From Aquatica leii (taxonomy: Eukaryota > Arthropoda > Insecta > Coleoptera > Lampyridae), in NCBI GenBank assembly GCA_035610365.1, contig CM069432.1, forward strand, positions 80,232,520 to 80,296,519: DNA of 64,000 nt. Direction: 5' to 3'. The translations under genes and the position numbers were made by a program. Each line of letters opens with the position of its first letter. Within the stretch, counting starts at the first letter, position 1. Shown piece after piece: positions 31,490 to 44,773 of this stretch. A model generated the notes under the pieces. It saw only the letters and a program-made list of their open reading frames with translations. It had not been told where the DNA came from and did not search any database.

Positions 31490-34400
31490 GTATATTTTAT
31501 AAATGATTCGCTTTTTATGGATAAGGAACTAAGAAACAATTTTTCCGCAATTAAATTTATTTATGTTCTTATTTTTACATTATTCAAAATTATAGATTAC
31601 GCTTATCCTTTCAACCTTGTTTTTTTTCTTGTAACTTATTAGTTGTAAATGCATATACGCCTAGCTTTTGAATTAATACTATTTTGGGTTACGCAATACA
31701 CATTTTTTTTTATTCAGCCAATGACATTATAAGATTATATTGGTCGTAAGAGTTTTGTATCAAAAATTGGTTTTTGGAAAAGAAAAACTTTTATGTAGTT
31801 ACTCATAATACGCTTATTTAAATTGATATAAAATTTATACTAAAATGTAATACACGCATGTAAACTAAATATATTAAATTTATTATCAAATGATAAATAA
31901 CTGTAGCAGTATTGTTTTTTAAATTTGCTGTCGCATTGAAATTTAGATATAACTAATTCTTTAATAAAGTTTGTATTTATAGTCGTTTTATTTACATATC
32001 TTATAGTTTTTCCAGTAGAACGATGTCTTCATCTTGAGGTATAATGTCATTTTTTTAACTAATATTTGAGTCAAGCTTTTTCTGATTTATTGCTTTAGTT
32101 TTAGAACATTTTCTTTCTGTTTCTTATTTAAGAAGTTTTGTCAGAATATTTTTTTATTTTTAACCGACTAACTTGATTTTAAACTTTTTTTTATTCTAAG
32201 TTTATGTAAGTGTGATCTTGATCTTTCCTTTCTTTTATGTCTCAAAATTTTGACTATTTCCTATTTTGGTATTTTAATAAAACTACAAAAAACAACTATA
32301 GTTGTATTAAGACGTTAAAACTAATAATTACATTAATCGTGATTTTTTTCATATTAATTACCAATTGGCAGTTTATGCATTTTTTACAAAGCCGTGTTAG
32401 CATATAACGTATTGCCAAAAAATCTGAATAAATCTAGAAATGTAGACAAATTTTAAAAAATAATTTGATATACATAAGAACTGCAAAAGACAAAAATTAG
32501 CTAGTACCATAAACTGTTAATATTATAATATGCGTATTTTTATAGCTATAAGGTATGTTGATACAACTGTAAAAATACATTGGTTTCTTCTACTTCTGAT
32601 GAGCTCCAAAAAAGGCAAAACGGCCGTTCAGTAGTTCATAGCATTTAAACAACTGCATTGACGTTGTTTAAAAAAATTGTTAGAACTTATTTACAACATA
32701 AAAAAAAGCTGGTGTGGTCACCACACGACTTTCCTATAAGAAATTTCTACATGTTTTTTTTAAGGTTATGTTGGCAGAAAACCACTTTGAAGTGATATGC
32801 ACACGTCGGTATTAACTTCCTAGCATTCTATAATTTTTTGAAATTTTTTTTTTGATTTCATTAACACCTAAATATGACAAATTGAAGTTATGTTGTCATA
32901 TCGACTAATCCCTATATTTGTGCGTCCCAATACTGCTTCCCCTTTTAGTAAATCAGTAAAAATTGTACCTCCCTTTCTCTTCAAAATATAAATTTTTTTC
33001 TAAAAAAAATTGCCACAAACGAGATTCGAATCTTGATTATATAAGGAAATCATTTTAAATTATAAATTAAATATCTAACAAACAGTTAATGTTAGAATTT
33101 TTTTTATTTAAATACACTGTTAGGAAGAATTATCTCTATAAGAAACTGTAAAAATAATTTGAATAACTCAAATTTTTTTTGTCAAAAATACATTTTTTAC
33201 ATGATTCATACCTGGAAACGTAAGATTCTACAAAAAAATGTTTTGTAAAAAAATTGCAATTGCTATACTTTCCATATAGGAAAGTAAAAATAATACTTTA
33301 AATCATAAAATAAAAATTTTCTGTGAACAGTTATATCTAAATAAAAATAATATTTAAATGCAAGTTAATATCAAAAAAAAATTACATTTAGAATTTTTGA
33401 TAATTAAAAAGCTAGCAGGAATTTACAAAGATAAATAACATTGTTTGATACCATTACTCAAAAAGTGCTGTTTTAAAATATGTTCTAATGGCTTATTGCG
33501 ATAAAAAACAAATAAACAGTGTACTATTGACTGTGGTAATGTAATTGACAAAAAAATTTATACTGTCGTTTTTTACAATTTTTTTTTAATTTATAATTCG
33601 TTTTGTAATAACTATATTTAAAGAAAATAACATTTTATTTAATAAGTATTATATAGTACACATAATAAACAATGTTTACCGTTTTAATTTTTTATTATGT
33701 AGTAGTAAATAGTGTCACGCTAATCCTACGATGCATTTTAACATGGTTTTTTATTTTTACAAATAAATAAAACGAAAAATAATACAAACAAATCAAATAA
33801 GTAATAAGTTGAAGATGCATAACTTTTAGTTTACAAAGGTACGTATAATACAAAACAGAATAATATGCTTTATATATATTCAAGGAATTTCGCAATATTA
33901 CTAAACGTAAACATAATGATTAGTAGCGTTTTGTAAACAAATGTTGACTTTGCCTAATATTAGTTAGCTCTTACGTTACATTACACGTGCTCAGCTTGTA
34001 AACGGTATATTGAACCAACAAATACTAACAGCAGTAGTTTAGTAGCATTGTTATCATTTGTAAATATTCGTAAACTAATACTCTATTTATTATATAACAT
34101 TCCGTAGTGTCGACACGGGGCGACTATTCCATTAGTTAGCTAAATACTACGGTCTTAAGAGGTATAACAGTAATGAAAGCGATTGTTGGGTTCACAAAGT
34201 ACCATTGTTGACGTTAACTTGGATCTAACTAAAACCACCGATAATAGTTACGCTCTAGAAATATTTGCATAAAATCAAATTAAATTAAGACAAGAAATTT
34301 GTTTACCGCAAATTCTGTTTATTTTGCCAGTTTGAAAATGATTTTATGCCTAATATTGGTTACAAAGCAGAATTATGATTTAGTTTACTATGTGTTTATT

Positions 34401-35750
34401 TAGTTATATAATGTTTAGGTAGTGGTCATGGGTTAATTGGGTAATTTAGTTCCAGTTGGTTTTACTAATACTAATCTAAACGTAACTTAAATGTAATAAA
34501 CAATTATCTGGGCCATAAACATTTTACTATGCCGTAGGATTAATTAACAAAATGTATTATCATATTTTAGGACAACCTTTAATTAAGTTGTCGGACTTTA
34601 TAGCTATTTTATAAATACGCAAACAATTAAGCATAAATAAAAAATGTTTGTCAAATATAATTTCTCATAATCATCTTAGCATCTTCTACACTTTCCATTT
34701 AACAGGATGTTCTGTGTATAAATTCTTTTATTTAGACATTAGTAACAGGTTTGTTTAAATAATAATATAATTCTGTTAGTAATTTAAATCAAAACATGCT
34801 AAAAATTTTCGTTATTTAAAATAAAAGTAAGTACATAAGTACCGTGACAAATAAAAATCTTATTTGAAACATCAAATAATAAACTAAATGAACATTATCT
34901 ATTGGTTCTCTTGATGTTTCTGATATTATTCAAATTACACAGAACATGAATTGTGATAAAAAATGATACTGTGTAAATAAAAAACAAATGAGGAACTTAC
35001 ATTTAAAAATTAATGACAGAAATTATAGATGTATTAATTTTTTTTGTAAACATTTTTGATTTTTGCGGAAATATGCTAATAATATAACGACGAAAATTTT
35101 ATCCAAATGTTTACTAATTGCAATTAAATCGTGGCGTATTTTAATTTTTAATTTATTAATCAAATTAACAAGATATTTTATTTCAAAACGGTTATAACAA
35201 CTTTCAGTTACATTTAGAGCTTGGTAACTCTACAGTTGGATATTTTACAGTAGAATGTAAACATGTGTTTTTTAAAATAAACTTTTGTTGTTTCATTAGT
35301 TTTCTGTTTTTTGTATGTTAATGTTATTCAGTTTTGATATTATATTAAATCGTCAGCTATTTAATGTTGTTATTATAGCATAATTTATAGATAAATTAAT
35401 GATTGTTTGTGGTACATACCACTTTTCCAATAGCAATCAAATATCTATGTATACTATAATAAAACATTAATGCAAAGTTGTCTCACATAAAATTGGGAAT
35501 GTCAATCATTTTTCGAATAGCTAAGTTAGTACCAACGTTTTTGTTAGCGATGTAACGTACTCGAAATAATATGTATTGAAAACCACACGCTTGATAATCA
35601 TAGTGAACCGCATTGCAAAAAGACTGTTATATGATATGAAACTTATAGTGCAATAGGAGATTACTTATGAATAGGTTACAACGGCGGGTATCATAATTCT
35701 AAGACATTTAAAAACTAAATACATATGTACATACAGTGTAGAAAAATCAA
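31490..35750. other. AT-rich region without recognised genes
   Basis: No coding region was recognised. Small hairpins are present, including GTGTGG-TCA-CCACAC at 32712-32726 and ACTTTCC-ATATA-GGAAAGT at 33267-33285. The second shares ACTTTCCTATA with 32729-32739 in inverted orientation, which may hint at a decayed foldback element of about 560 bases. Confidence 0.5.
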
Positions 35751-36059
35751 ATTAAATAACGTCATTATTTCGGTTATTGTTCACTTATTTAACGTAAAAA
35801 TATAATTCCTACCTTCAACCCTCTTCGAATGAGAGTTACAACCACCAATTTTTTAAATGGGAAGTATGAGCTTGTGATATATTGTTTGAAAGGTTTCTTT
35901 ATTTTCTATTCAAAAATGTTATTGTTTTCGACTTTTTTCCAAACATTTACACAAAAAAAATAAAATCTTCTGATGACTGAATTCCGCTACAACACACTGA
36001 GAAACTAATATGTATTACTTATGTGTTCATAATGTAAAAAAGAACTTAAATATCAATAA

Positions 36060-36620
36060 TGTAGATGTCTTGGCAACATCCCAATTTTAAGTAAAAATGT
36101 CTTCTAACTTTATTTAACGTATCAGGCGTGACCGACTTAATCCTAATGTTATTCGTCCTCTTAGACATTTAAATTAAGGGGTTTAGTTTTGTATACAGTG
36201 CTCTTCACATATCTCCATAAAAAGTGTAATAATGTAAGATCAGATGATCGTGCTGACCGTTCTTTACATCCTTGCTTTCCTATCCACCAATATATAAAGA
36301 TACTGTCGGAGATCGAGTTGGTAACGTATTGGTGCTATCTGGAACTATATCGTATTTGCTTAAAGATTTCTTGGATCAGAATATAAATTTGCCAAAACTG
36401 GCACGGCGTTATTTATTCAATTGCCATCAATGAAAAAGAGACCAATGATACGGTTTCTAACAATTCTTGCCCAAACATTAACTTTTTGAGGACATTCTGG
36501 ATGTTTTCTCATCCAGTGTGGGTTTTCCATTGATTAGCAGTGGGAATTTTGTCGATTGGCATGACTGTTAAATGTATAAATGCACAAATCAGAAAACATA
36601 ACGTCTTCTAATTAGATAAT
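36060..36620 (-). pseudogene. Mariner-family transposase, C-terminal relic
   Basis: Read on the - strand, the region gives VMFSDLCIYTF, where the first catalytic Asp is followed by LC in place of the usual E-S. Then come WMRKHPECPQKVNVWARIV and RIIGLFFIDGN, and a later segment with AVPVLANLYSDPRNL. Near 36100-36150 is TPDTLNKVRRHFT, the usual C-terminal helix. The stretch from the second catalytic Asp to the DLTPLDFFLWG-type motif is deleted or scrambled. The gene is dead. Confidence 0.65.
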
Positions 36621-36629
36621 ATTGTTATC

Positions 36630-39440
36630 AATGGGCAATGTATACTTCTGAGAATGAAGTACGTAACATAAAATATTTTACAATAATTAGTTCTAACATT
36701 TCTTTTAAAGAAATTATAGAATCTAATTCTTTCTTAAATGCATCCCTAAAATGAATTATGAGTGAATATTTAAGTAAAATCAATGGTAAAATGCAATTCA
36801 TTTATTTTTCTCATTATATTCAAGATTTATTGAACAATATTTACTTAAGTGAACAGATCTTATATACTACATATTTTGTAAAAATAATTGCATTCAAATT
36901 TATTAGGTACATCATAACTGTCTAGTTTTCTAATTTAGTACAGTCTAATTAATTTTAGATGTAATAGCTCAAAAATATTACAAATACATTAGGTAGTTTA
37001 TTTAAAATGTATTTGGAACGCCATCCTGTGGTAAAAATACCACGTATAATAATATAGATCATTGACTTTCGCTGTCAATAAATCCAATGACAACTTTTCT
37101 ACTCTCCGTACTGATTTATAGTTTTCTACATTAGGTAGTCTTTTTTTTGGTAACCAAAATGTCTTATCCTTTGTTATAATCTCATAATATTCGTAGAATC
37201 TGCAGAAATATTTATTATTGTTACAATTTTTTTTATTGTGCCTCAATTGCGCAATTTTTCCCCATTTAACCCCGTTGTCGTATTTCTTATCGTTTACAAG
37301 ATTGCCCTTATCTGTTAACTTCTTATAGCAATTACAGTAATAAATTATAAAAGTGTTGTACATTTTCATTAATACGATCATTGTATAATAATAAATAAAC
37401 AATGTTACAACGGTATTGATAAAATACATCAATGATAATACCATTGATTATATGTATATAATCCTTTTACTATGGAAATTAGGTCTTGTAATTAGGCAAG
37501 CTAATAGAATGGACAAGTAGTCTTGAATTGTTTTGATGAAATAAACCTCGCGAATTACGTGCGTTCATTGTGCGTTGTGACACCTAGCGGATTATTTTTA
37601 ACTATAATTCTGAAAACCAAATCTCCCATAAGGATGATCTATCTGAATACGAAGTATATATATATAATCAATGACGTAAAGGAATGCAGTGCAAACGCAG
37701 CAAAGATAACACGTGAGAGCAGGAAGAGAGATTTTTTTAAAGAATTAATGCGCAAAAAAGGTAAAACAAAAAATGCTTAAAAGAAAATAATAAGTGTAAA
37801 CCGTATATGTATAAAGAAAGCAGAAGAATCCTCAAAACGTTATAGAAAGAAAAAATCTGATTTTATGATGAAAAACGAGTGAAATTTAAATAAAAAGGAA
37901 TATAAAGGGAAGAATAGTGAAATTGTTGGGTACCCGAAGAAAAAAGAAAAGGGCAAATAAGGTTTTTTTTTTAAATTTTATTTTTTTTTATTAAAGTTTG
38001 TTTTGCGTTTAAATGTTGCATGGTAGTTTTAGGTTTTTACTTTTTAAATTAGCTTTTGGTGATCACCAAATTTTGGTGTAAATTTAGATTGTTTTCGATC
38101 TACACTCATATATTAAATTTTAGTTATTTTTGAAAATTGAATTTTATTGATTTATTTAAAAAGGCGGTCCTGTCCATAAAAAAAATATTGTAACGAAAAT
38201 AAGGCTAACGCTAAGTTTTAAAAAAATTACATTAAAAGCTAGGGCCGTGCGCGTTACAATTTGGTGATCCTGCAGGGATTTGATTTGCGTAGGTTGTTTT
38301 AATCGTTTAAAATAACGACTGGAAGTTTCTTTTTTCTAAAAAAGTAAAACAATTGCGGCATTGTGAGTCATTATACTGTTGATAAACTTCAGCATGGTTA
38401 CATAATATGTTTACAAAAGTAAAATTTTATATACCAAGGTTAGCATTTAACTGATGTGCGTATTAAATTAAATCTTTCAATGTGGAAGAAAGTTTTGATT
38501 GTAAAAGTTTGAGGAAATTCTAATAAATTAGTTTTACAATAATTTTTTTGATTTTATTATAGGCGAGGAAATTTATATTGGAAGTTGCTTGCGAAGACGA
38601 TCGTAAGGTTTAGTGGGTGTAGGTTTCATTTTCTTGGGGTCGAGTGAGCTAGGCTTTACAACACGGCTAAGGGGTTATTTATCTAAAAGTAGTTTCCGAT
38701 ATAGTATAATTTTAAAAAAATGAGTTTAGTTGAAGGAAATTGTGAAATCGAGGAACAAATGAAAAGGGAGAAGGGGGAAAATTTGAGTCAAATAAACGAC
38801 GACTCGGGTATGACCGATCTGGTTTGGGTATGATGCAGAAAATACTTCAAACATGGGGAGAGCATTTAATCCTCAAAATTGGGGAGAAATTATGCAGTTT
38901 TTATTCAGATGAACAATAGTTTTAAACAAAGTATCGATGAATTTAAATTTGAAATGAAACAAAGCAGTTTGAGACTAACGAAACATCAAGGAAACTAGAG
39001 AATCAATAAAGATTTTGAAAGACGAAACCTGTCATAAAATAAATAAATAGGAGGGAAAAGTAAAAAAGGTGGAAGAGGTGTGTATGATTAAAACGGAAAG
39101 AATGTACCAATGTACGCGTCAGAAAAAGTAAGGCCGTGCGCGTTACAAGTTTTTATACTTCTTATCTTCCTTTTACCCTTATTTAATTCAGTGATTGTTA
39201 TTATTGCTTCTAGTATTTATGTTTAATTATTTTAGTACAATAATACAATACTACTACTAAATAATACTTTAATACTACGATATACAAATCTTTTGTTAAG
39301 AAAGTTTAAAATATATAACTTTATTAAAAGCAGTAAAACGTCTTAGTTATTTAGACATACTTTTGAGGTGTATAACAAAAATTGTACTACTGGAAAGCGT
39401 ACGCTGGAGGCCCTTGCACCCACGGCACCCCGGTAGTTAC
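36630..39440. mobile_element. Composite insertion inside the mariner relic
   Basis: About 2.8 kb separates the two transposase pieces and is not mariner-like. A 148-codon open frame on the - strand (36998-37444) shows hydrophobic residues near its start and no recognisable domain. The right part is a gypsy-like leader/gag fragment. A GC-richer end near 39410-39450 (ggcccttgcacccacggcac) marks the right junction with the transposase. More than one event may be involved. Confidence 0.45.
38243..39148 (+). pseudogene. Ty3/gypsy-like leader and gag fragment between short direct repeats
   Basis: The 17-mer ggccgtgcgcgttacaa occurs at 38243-38259 and again at 39132-39148. The first copy is followed by a leader-like stretch (ttggtgatcctgcagggatt). 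Then comes an ATG at about 38720 opening a broken, glutamate- and lysine-rich frame: MSLVEGNCEIEEQMKREKGE, later MNNSFKQSIDEFKFEMKQSS. This resembles gypsy-type gag N-termini with coiled-coil character. One reading is that the repeated 17-mer is the end of an LTR and most of the element was deleted between gag and the second LTR end. Family assignment is weak. Confidence 0.35.
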
Positions 39441-39740
39441 GCCGCTGATCTAACATTTCCATCATTCGTTTACAAACATAAGCTCTCCTATTAAAATTGT
39501 CTTCCATGAGCTCCTGAGTTGGTATCGTTTTATTTTCTTTTAGTATGTTTGGAATTGATGCATGGCTAACATTCAATGTTGCGGATACTAGTCCACTCGA
39601 TGTATGTGGGTTTTCCTCAAACTCAAACATCACTTCTAATTTGGTATCATCGCTCAGTGCATTGGCAGCTGCTTCTTTTATCTGCCTTCCATGTCCAAAC
39701 TCGCAAAACTGGCAGCAAATTCGAACATGTTATCTTCGTA
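39440..39740 (-). pseudogene. Mariner-family transposase, N-terminal relic
   Basis: On the - strand the frame gives FGHGRQIKEAAANALSDDTK, FEFEENPHTSSGLVSATLNV and SHASIPNILKENK. Then comes ELMEDNFNRRAYVCKRMMEM followed by LDQRRN, where the insertion begins. This is the helix-turn-helix and linker region before the first catalytic Asp in insect mariner-like transposases with a HxSIxxILKENK motif. It is interrupted at about 39440. Confidence 0.65.
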
Positions 39741-40239
39741 ACCAATTATTTGTAAAACTGTTATCTTATGCATTTCTGTTAATCAAACCTAATCAAATCT
39801 GAATTGCAGTTAATAAAACAAACTTATAACACTGACAACTATTGTCATGCAGTAATAACTAAAACACAACTAACTAAAGCGTTTTAAACGAAACTAACGT
39901 TGTTATGGTAACTATTCATGTTTTTTTTGATTGATACCATCTAAAAAAATGCTTTTATGGTTTTTGCTTACTTTCTTATTATGAATACCTAAACGGGAAA
40001 TAAGTTTTAAGCGAATTTTGGTAATCATATGGTTTTTTTGTGTCAATTTGTGGAGTAAATTTAAAAACGATAACATTTCTAAATTGAAAATGAAGAGACC
40101 TTTCAAACAATATATCATAAGCTCATAAATTTCCTATTTAGAAAGTTAAAGTTTGTAACTGTCACTCGAAGAGGATTGAAGGTAGATATGACATTTTTAC
40201 ATTAAATGATGACAATTTATAATTTAAAATTGACGTGTC

Positions 40240-40860
40240 TCGGGATTTTCTTTAAATATATACGGTAATCAAACTAATGAATTTATTCAATTTGGCTTTT
40301 CCCCGTTATAAGAACAATTTAATTATTATGGAACAGAAAACATGTTTGTTTGTTGGAACAAATATAATGCACATGCTTATCTTTAGGTAAAAAGATGTTT
40401 TAAACAAAGTTATTTAAAAATTAACTGAGAATGTACTTTTACCGCAAATCTATTAGTTTTGAAAAATATTTATTTAATTAAATAAAAAATCGCACGTCAA
40501 AAAAGTGGCGTTAAAAAACTAAAAAGTATAAGTAATCGTAGGCACGCTACTGTAGTCTAATCACGGGACAGGAGGCGGTATTTTACATAAATGCGTTCTT
40601 GCGTCACTCCTCTTTATATTTGGTTATCATTATAGTACACAAATTTAATTGGTTGTAATAAAATTATCTAGTGCACATGTAATTACTCAATTAATAATTG
40701 AAAAGCTCGCCTTCTGGTAATAATACTTGAGTTACCGATAAAATTAATGATTCCTTCGTATCGGAGCAAACATAAAAAACACTCCAAAAGAATTAATTAT
40801 TAATATTGGCCTAAAATAACTGATTTTACAACACGTAGTTTCGGGTGTTGCCGCGTCACA
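40240..40860. other. AT-rich spacer without recognised genes
   Basis: Nothing recognisable apart from low-complexity AT-rich DNA. Confidence 0.5.
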
Positions 40861-40869
40861 AAACTTTCT

Positions 40870-41460
40870 CTTAACGTTTCGCTGATCTTATCGTCTTGCG
40901 TTCCTTGTTATATACCGTCTTCGCTTCGCTAATCCGAGTCCGTTCTGGTCTGTTGAATTGCGTTCATAGACGTCTGGTAACTTCTTGCATGTTCTTCACG
41001 CAGCGTAAATCTCCATGTGTTGCTTAATCTGTATCCATCCGCACGGTTGAAGTTGTTAGGATTTTTTATTGTTTCCAGTGATTCGAGTAATATTCGCTGG
41101 TGATAGTGTCTGCTTCATGCTAATACCTTTACGTTCCCGTAATCAATCCGGTGATCTCCATTCTTATGTAGATGCTCCGCTACTGCAGATTTGTTTGTGC
41201 GTTTGAGTTGAGCGTTTCGTTGACGTTCTTTGGTGTGTAGTCTTGGGAGTTGATCTTTATTAGGAGGTATGAGCTGATCTAATTTCTTCACTGATACCCG
41301 TTTTATAAAAAACTCAAATAATGTCTTGTTTGATGGATACTCTAAGACTAAGGCATCAAATAGAATCATTAAATTGGTTTCAAAACATCTCCATAACCAA
41401 AAAATTAACATCATTAAATCTATCAAAGACAAAGTCACCAAATCACTAAGGTACTAAGAA
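40870..41460 (-). pseudogene. Penelope-like element, C-terminal fragment
   Basis: On the - strand the frame at 41115-41441 holds a linker reading IPPNKDQLPRLHTKERQRN and then SAVAEHLHKNGDHRIDYGNV followed by KVLA. Broken frames downstream contain a WRFTLREEH-like end. This resembles the region after the RT and the distal part of the GIY-YIG endonuclease of Penelope-like elements. The GIY-YIG catalytic core itself seems deleted between LPRLHT and KERQRN. Local base composition is less AT-rich than the surroundings. Confidence 0.5.
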
Positions 41461-41469
41461 CGACACTAT

Positions 41470-44400
41470 CAATATAGCACTATATAATAATAATACTGTG
41501 TATAAAAAATTTTATAAAAACACATTTTTACAATTAGTATTAACTGTTGGTTAGTTTTTTGTTTTTCTATTTACTCTTGCCTTTGATGTTTGTTATGTGT
41601 TTTTTACCAAATAAAGAAGCGGCTTATTAAAATGCTAATTATAAACACAAAACGTTGCAGATTAACTGTACTCGTTTTTGCTTGTTTCCTCCTATACGAA
41701 AGGATCATTAATTTGATCGGTAACTGAAGTATCAATTATTAAAGTTACAAATGTATTACATGTCGATGTGTTTACGTACACAAAAGGTAAATAACTTATG
41801 TCGCACTAAACAAACAAATTAAGATTTATGAATGTGGTTCAAAATGTCTACCATTTGCTTTCAAGCAGTTCATATATCGCTTTATATTTTTAAAAATACT
41901 ACTATCTACTGATCTAAGTGACAAGTTGCTTGGTATGATACTTTATTTCGTAGGAGCCGACTGTAAAACTTTGTGAGACGTGATTAAAACTGATAAACTC
42001 ACCTGCTAACTTATCAATGCAGTTATTTGATGATATACCTCGATGAGCATGAATAATTGCTATTTAATTTTATTGCATTCAAGTAGTCGTTAATCTAGTA
42101 TATGTTCTAGAAAAGGACTTTTTAGCATGACATGTTAAAGCAGGCACAGTTAATATAAACCAAATCAGTTTGTAGAACTCTGGCTACGTATTTTTTAGTA
42201 ATATATCGTCTTTGATGAAACTCACTGTTTCATCAAAATTAGAAAGAATTTTCATTCGACATTCAAAGATCTCTAAAAGCATTATTTTTTGAAACCATAG
42301 TCTTTCTTTATTAATGTCGTCTGAATGAAAATTTAGCACTAGGAGGTCGTTCTTTGTATTAGATTTGCAAAAAAATTACTGCAAGAAAATTAATTCTAGA
42401 AGTTAATTAACACATAGCGTTGTCAATGCTTTTAAAAAACAGTTGTTTATAGTGATCTATAACACTGTCAAATTTGTACTTAAGCCATCATACTGTCGTC
42501 GCAAAACACGTCGCTGCGGTTGTTCTAATTTGAGAAAAGCGCCGTTTTTGTCAATATTTTATTAAAACTTTAAAAATCAACATTGCTCTTTGAAGGATTT
42601 CGTCACGGTCTTTAAAGATGCAAGCATGAAAAACTCTTTTTGAAACAATAAATTTTGTTTTCGAAAAGTTGTATTTGTTGTACTGAAGTGGCCAAAAACT
42701 TTAACAAGTATATTAATATAATAAAAAAAAAATCATATAATTTTAAATAATACAGGAAACCATTTAATTTTGTCCCAACTTCATATATTTCAGATTTTGC
42801 CGGTTCTGACTTAAAATTTACAAAACTTGAATAATATATCAAAATAATTCTAATTATCCATATAATTCTTCTTTTTAAAATTGAAAAAATAGTTGTTTCG
42901 GAGTACTTTGCACAAATTTAATTATCTCTCAAGCAATATTCAAAGCATTATGAGTCTTTGGTTGAAGCTAAATACTATTCTAAACAACAAAACTTAAATT
43001 GTGAACTAGGCAATGCTTAAAAATTGTTTTAGTTTTCAACGGAAAAAAATTGGTTTGTACACCAGTCAATGAATCAAACGTATTTGCAGCGCTATCGAAA
43101 CACTAAACACGACAAAATTTAACAAATAAATCAAATCAATAAAGCACGTTTAGAATTATTTTTAACAATGTAATAGACTAGGTATTAAAAGTCTCTCAAA
43201 AAAAAATGTTTTTCTTCTGCATCATAATCAATAGACACATATCGAAAACAGATTGGAACTTGGTTGTTTTACACCAGAGTCACTAAATTCTTTGACAATA
43301 ATTAACCAGTATTTTTAATCTTTTGGTTGTGCAATAAGATAACAAATAAGAAAACTTTATTAGTAATATATTGCATATCCGCTCTTGGTACAAAAAGCTC
43401 ACAATAAATTTATGTTTATATGAATCTATGTAATTTCTATAAAATATGAGATAACGCAAAGAACGGTGAAATTGAGTTTGATAAAAAAAAACTTGACTCA
43501 CATTATATTTAATAGTTTGTGTTTGTTTGTATTTTCACGATTGTGATAGTTGATCAAAATAAGAAAAATGGTCTAGTTGTCAAAACATATAGCTATAATT
43601 ATATAATTTATTTTGAACACTATGTATGTGTGTTGGCCCTTTACAAAATGTTGTGAATAATAATACAAATATTGCAGCTTAAACTTCATAATTTGACATG
43701 ATATGAATTTTTAAAGTTGATGTTACAAATGTAAAAATTCTCAAAAACATCTAAATACCTCAAAGCCCGTCGGGATAATGGGCTATATATTTCTTTAAAA
43801 TTGCACTTAAAATTGAAAAAATTAATAAAAAGTATAGCATTCTATAACATAAAAAAGTTTATGTCACTTCTGGTATAACCGAAAGTTATACGCTGTTGAA
43901 TATATTTTAATTATAAAACCAAAGACCATATTTACCTAATATTTAAAAAAAATCAAATTCAATCATGATTGGAAGTATAAAAACTTTTAACGAGCGGGTT
44001 ATGTGAAAAACCTTGTATAAATACAAATATATGTATTTTTTATACTTATCAATTTAATTTTTAATGACTCAACAAGTAAAAGTAATGTTTTTACTCTATT
44101 TGCAAAGATACTTTAAAAACGAGCTTCATAGGTTTTGCACACAGAAGCTGTCGAGGGTTGGATTTAATTTACAATTGCATAAATACATACTCGGTTGTCA
44201 CCAGGCGCGATCAAATTTCTAAGATTTATTGTTTTATTGAAATGTAGTTACCATCTACTTTTTCTTATTAGTCTTATTAGCATTAGAAAGAATAAAATTA
44301 TAATAAAAGAGATGGTCTGACTATTAGTAACGGTACCTTTTCGTGAATGGTAAATTTATTATTAGAACATGTCGCTCTTGTATAAACTCAACGTTTTAAA

Positions 44401-44770
44401 TTAACATTATACAAGTTCTGGAAAAATATGTCCCTGTCGGTTAATACAAATTTATTAATCACATGCGCAATTTTTCTTGTGAGTAGGTACTAGGAAGCTA
44501 CAAGAAAATTATTGTGGGTTTAACAAGTACCTCAAAACTCGTCGCTTATGCTTCCTTTCTATAATCACCAAAACAGCTGCACGCCAAATTTGAACGCTTG
44601 TTAATATTTTTTTCAGCGCTTTGTATATACATATTAACAGAAATTAAAACAAACAGGAAATTATATAACTGTGTTTCTACACAGCAGCGTTAACAATTTG
44701 TTGTTTCAATTATTTATACTACAATGCTCTATAAGGTTAATCTAAATGAGTTTATACGTTTAAATCGTAT
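41470..44770. other. AT-rich region without recognised genes
   Basis: Short chance-like open frames only (for example 42612-42842 and 43283-43501 on the - strand). No motif, RNA gene or long repeat was seen. Confidence 0.5.
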
Positions 44771-44773
44771 ATA

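Larger units (their letters stand above)
35760..40230 (-). mobile_element. Mariner-family DNA transposon relic with long TIRs, split by an insertion
   Basis: Inverted repeats near 35760-35960 and 40030-40230 match over about 180 bases. For example, ctcttcgaatgagagttaca on the left pairs with the complement of tgtaactgtcactcgaagag on the right. Between them the transposase lies on the - strand in two pieces: N-terminal at 39440-39740 and C-terminal at 36060-36620. About 2.8 kb of foreign DNA lies between the pieces. Ends are blurred by mutation, so no exact target duplication is given. Confidence 0.7.

Noticed and set aside
33013..33034. gattcgaatc resembling a tRNA T-loop
   Set aside because: No acceptor stem, anticodon arm or D arm could be placed around it.
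36998..37444. 148-codon open frame on the - strand
   Set aside because: No recognisable motif. It lies within the DNA inserted in the mariner relic, and composition is consistent with chance in AT-rich DNA, so it is mentioned only in the insertion entry.
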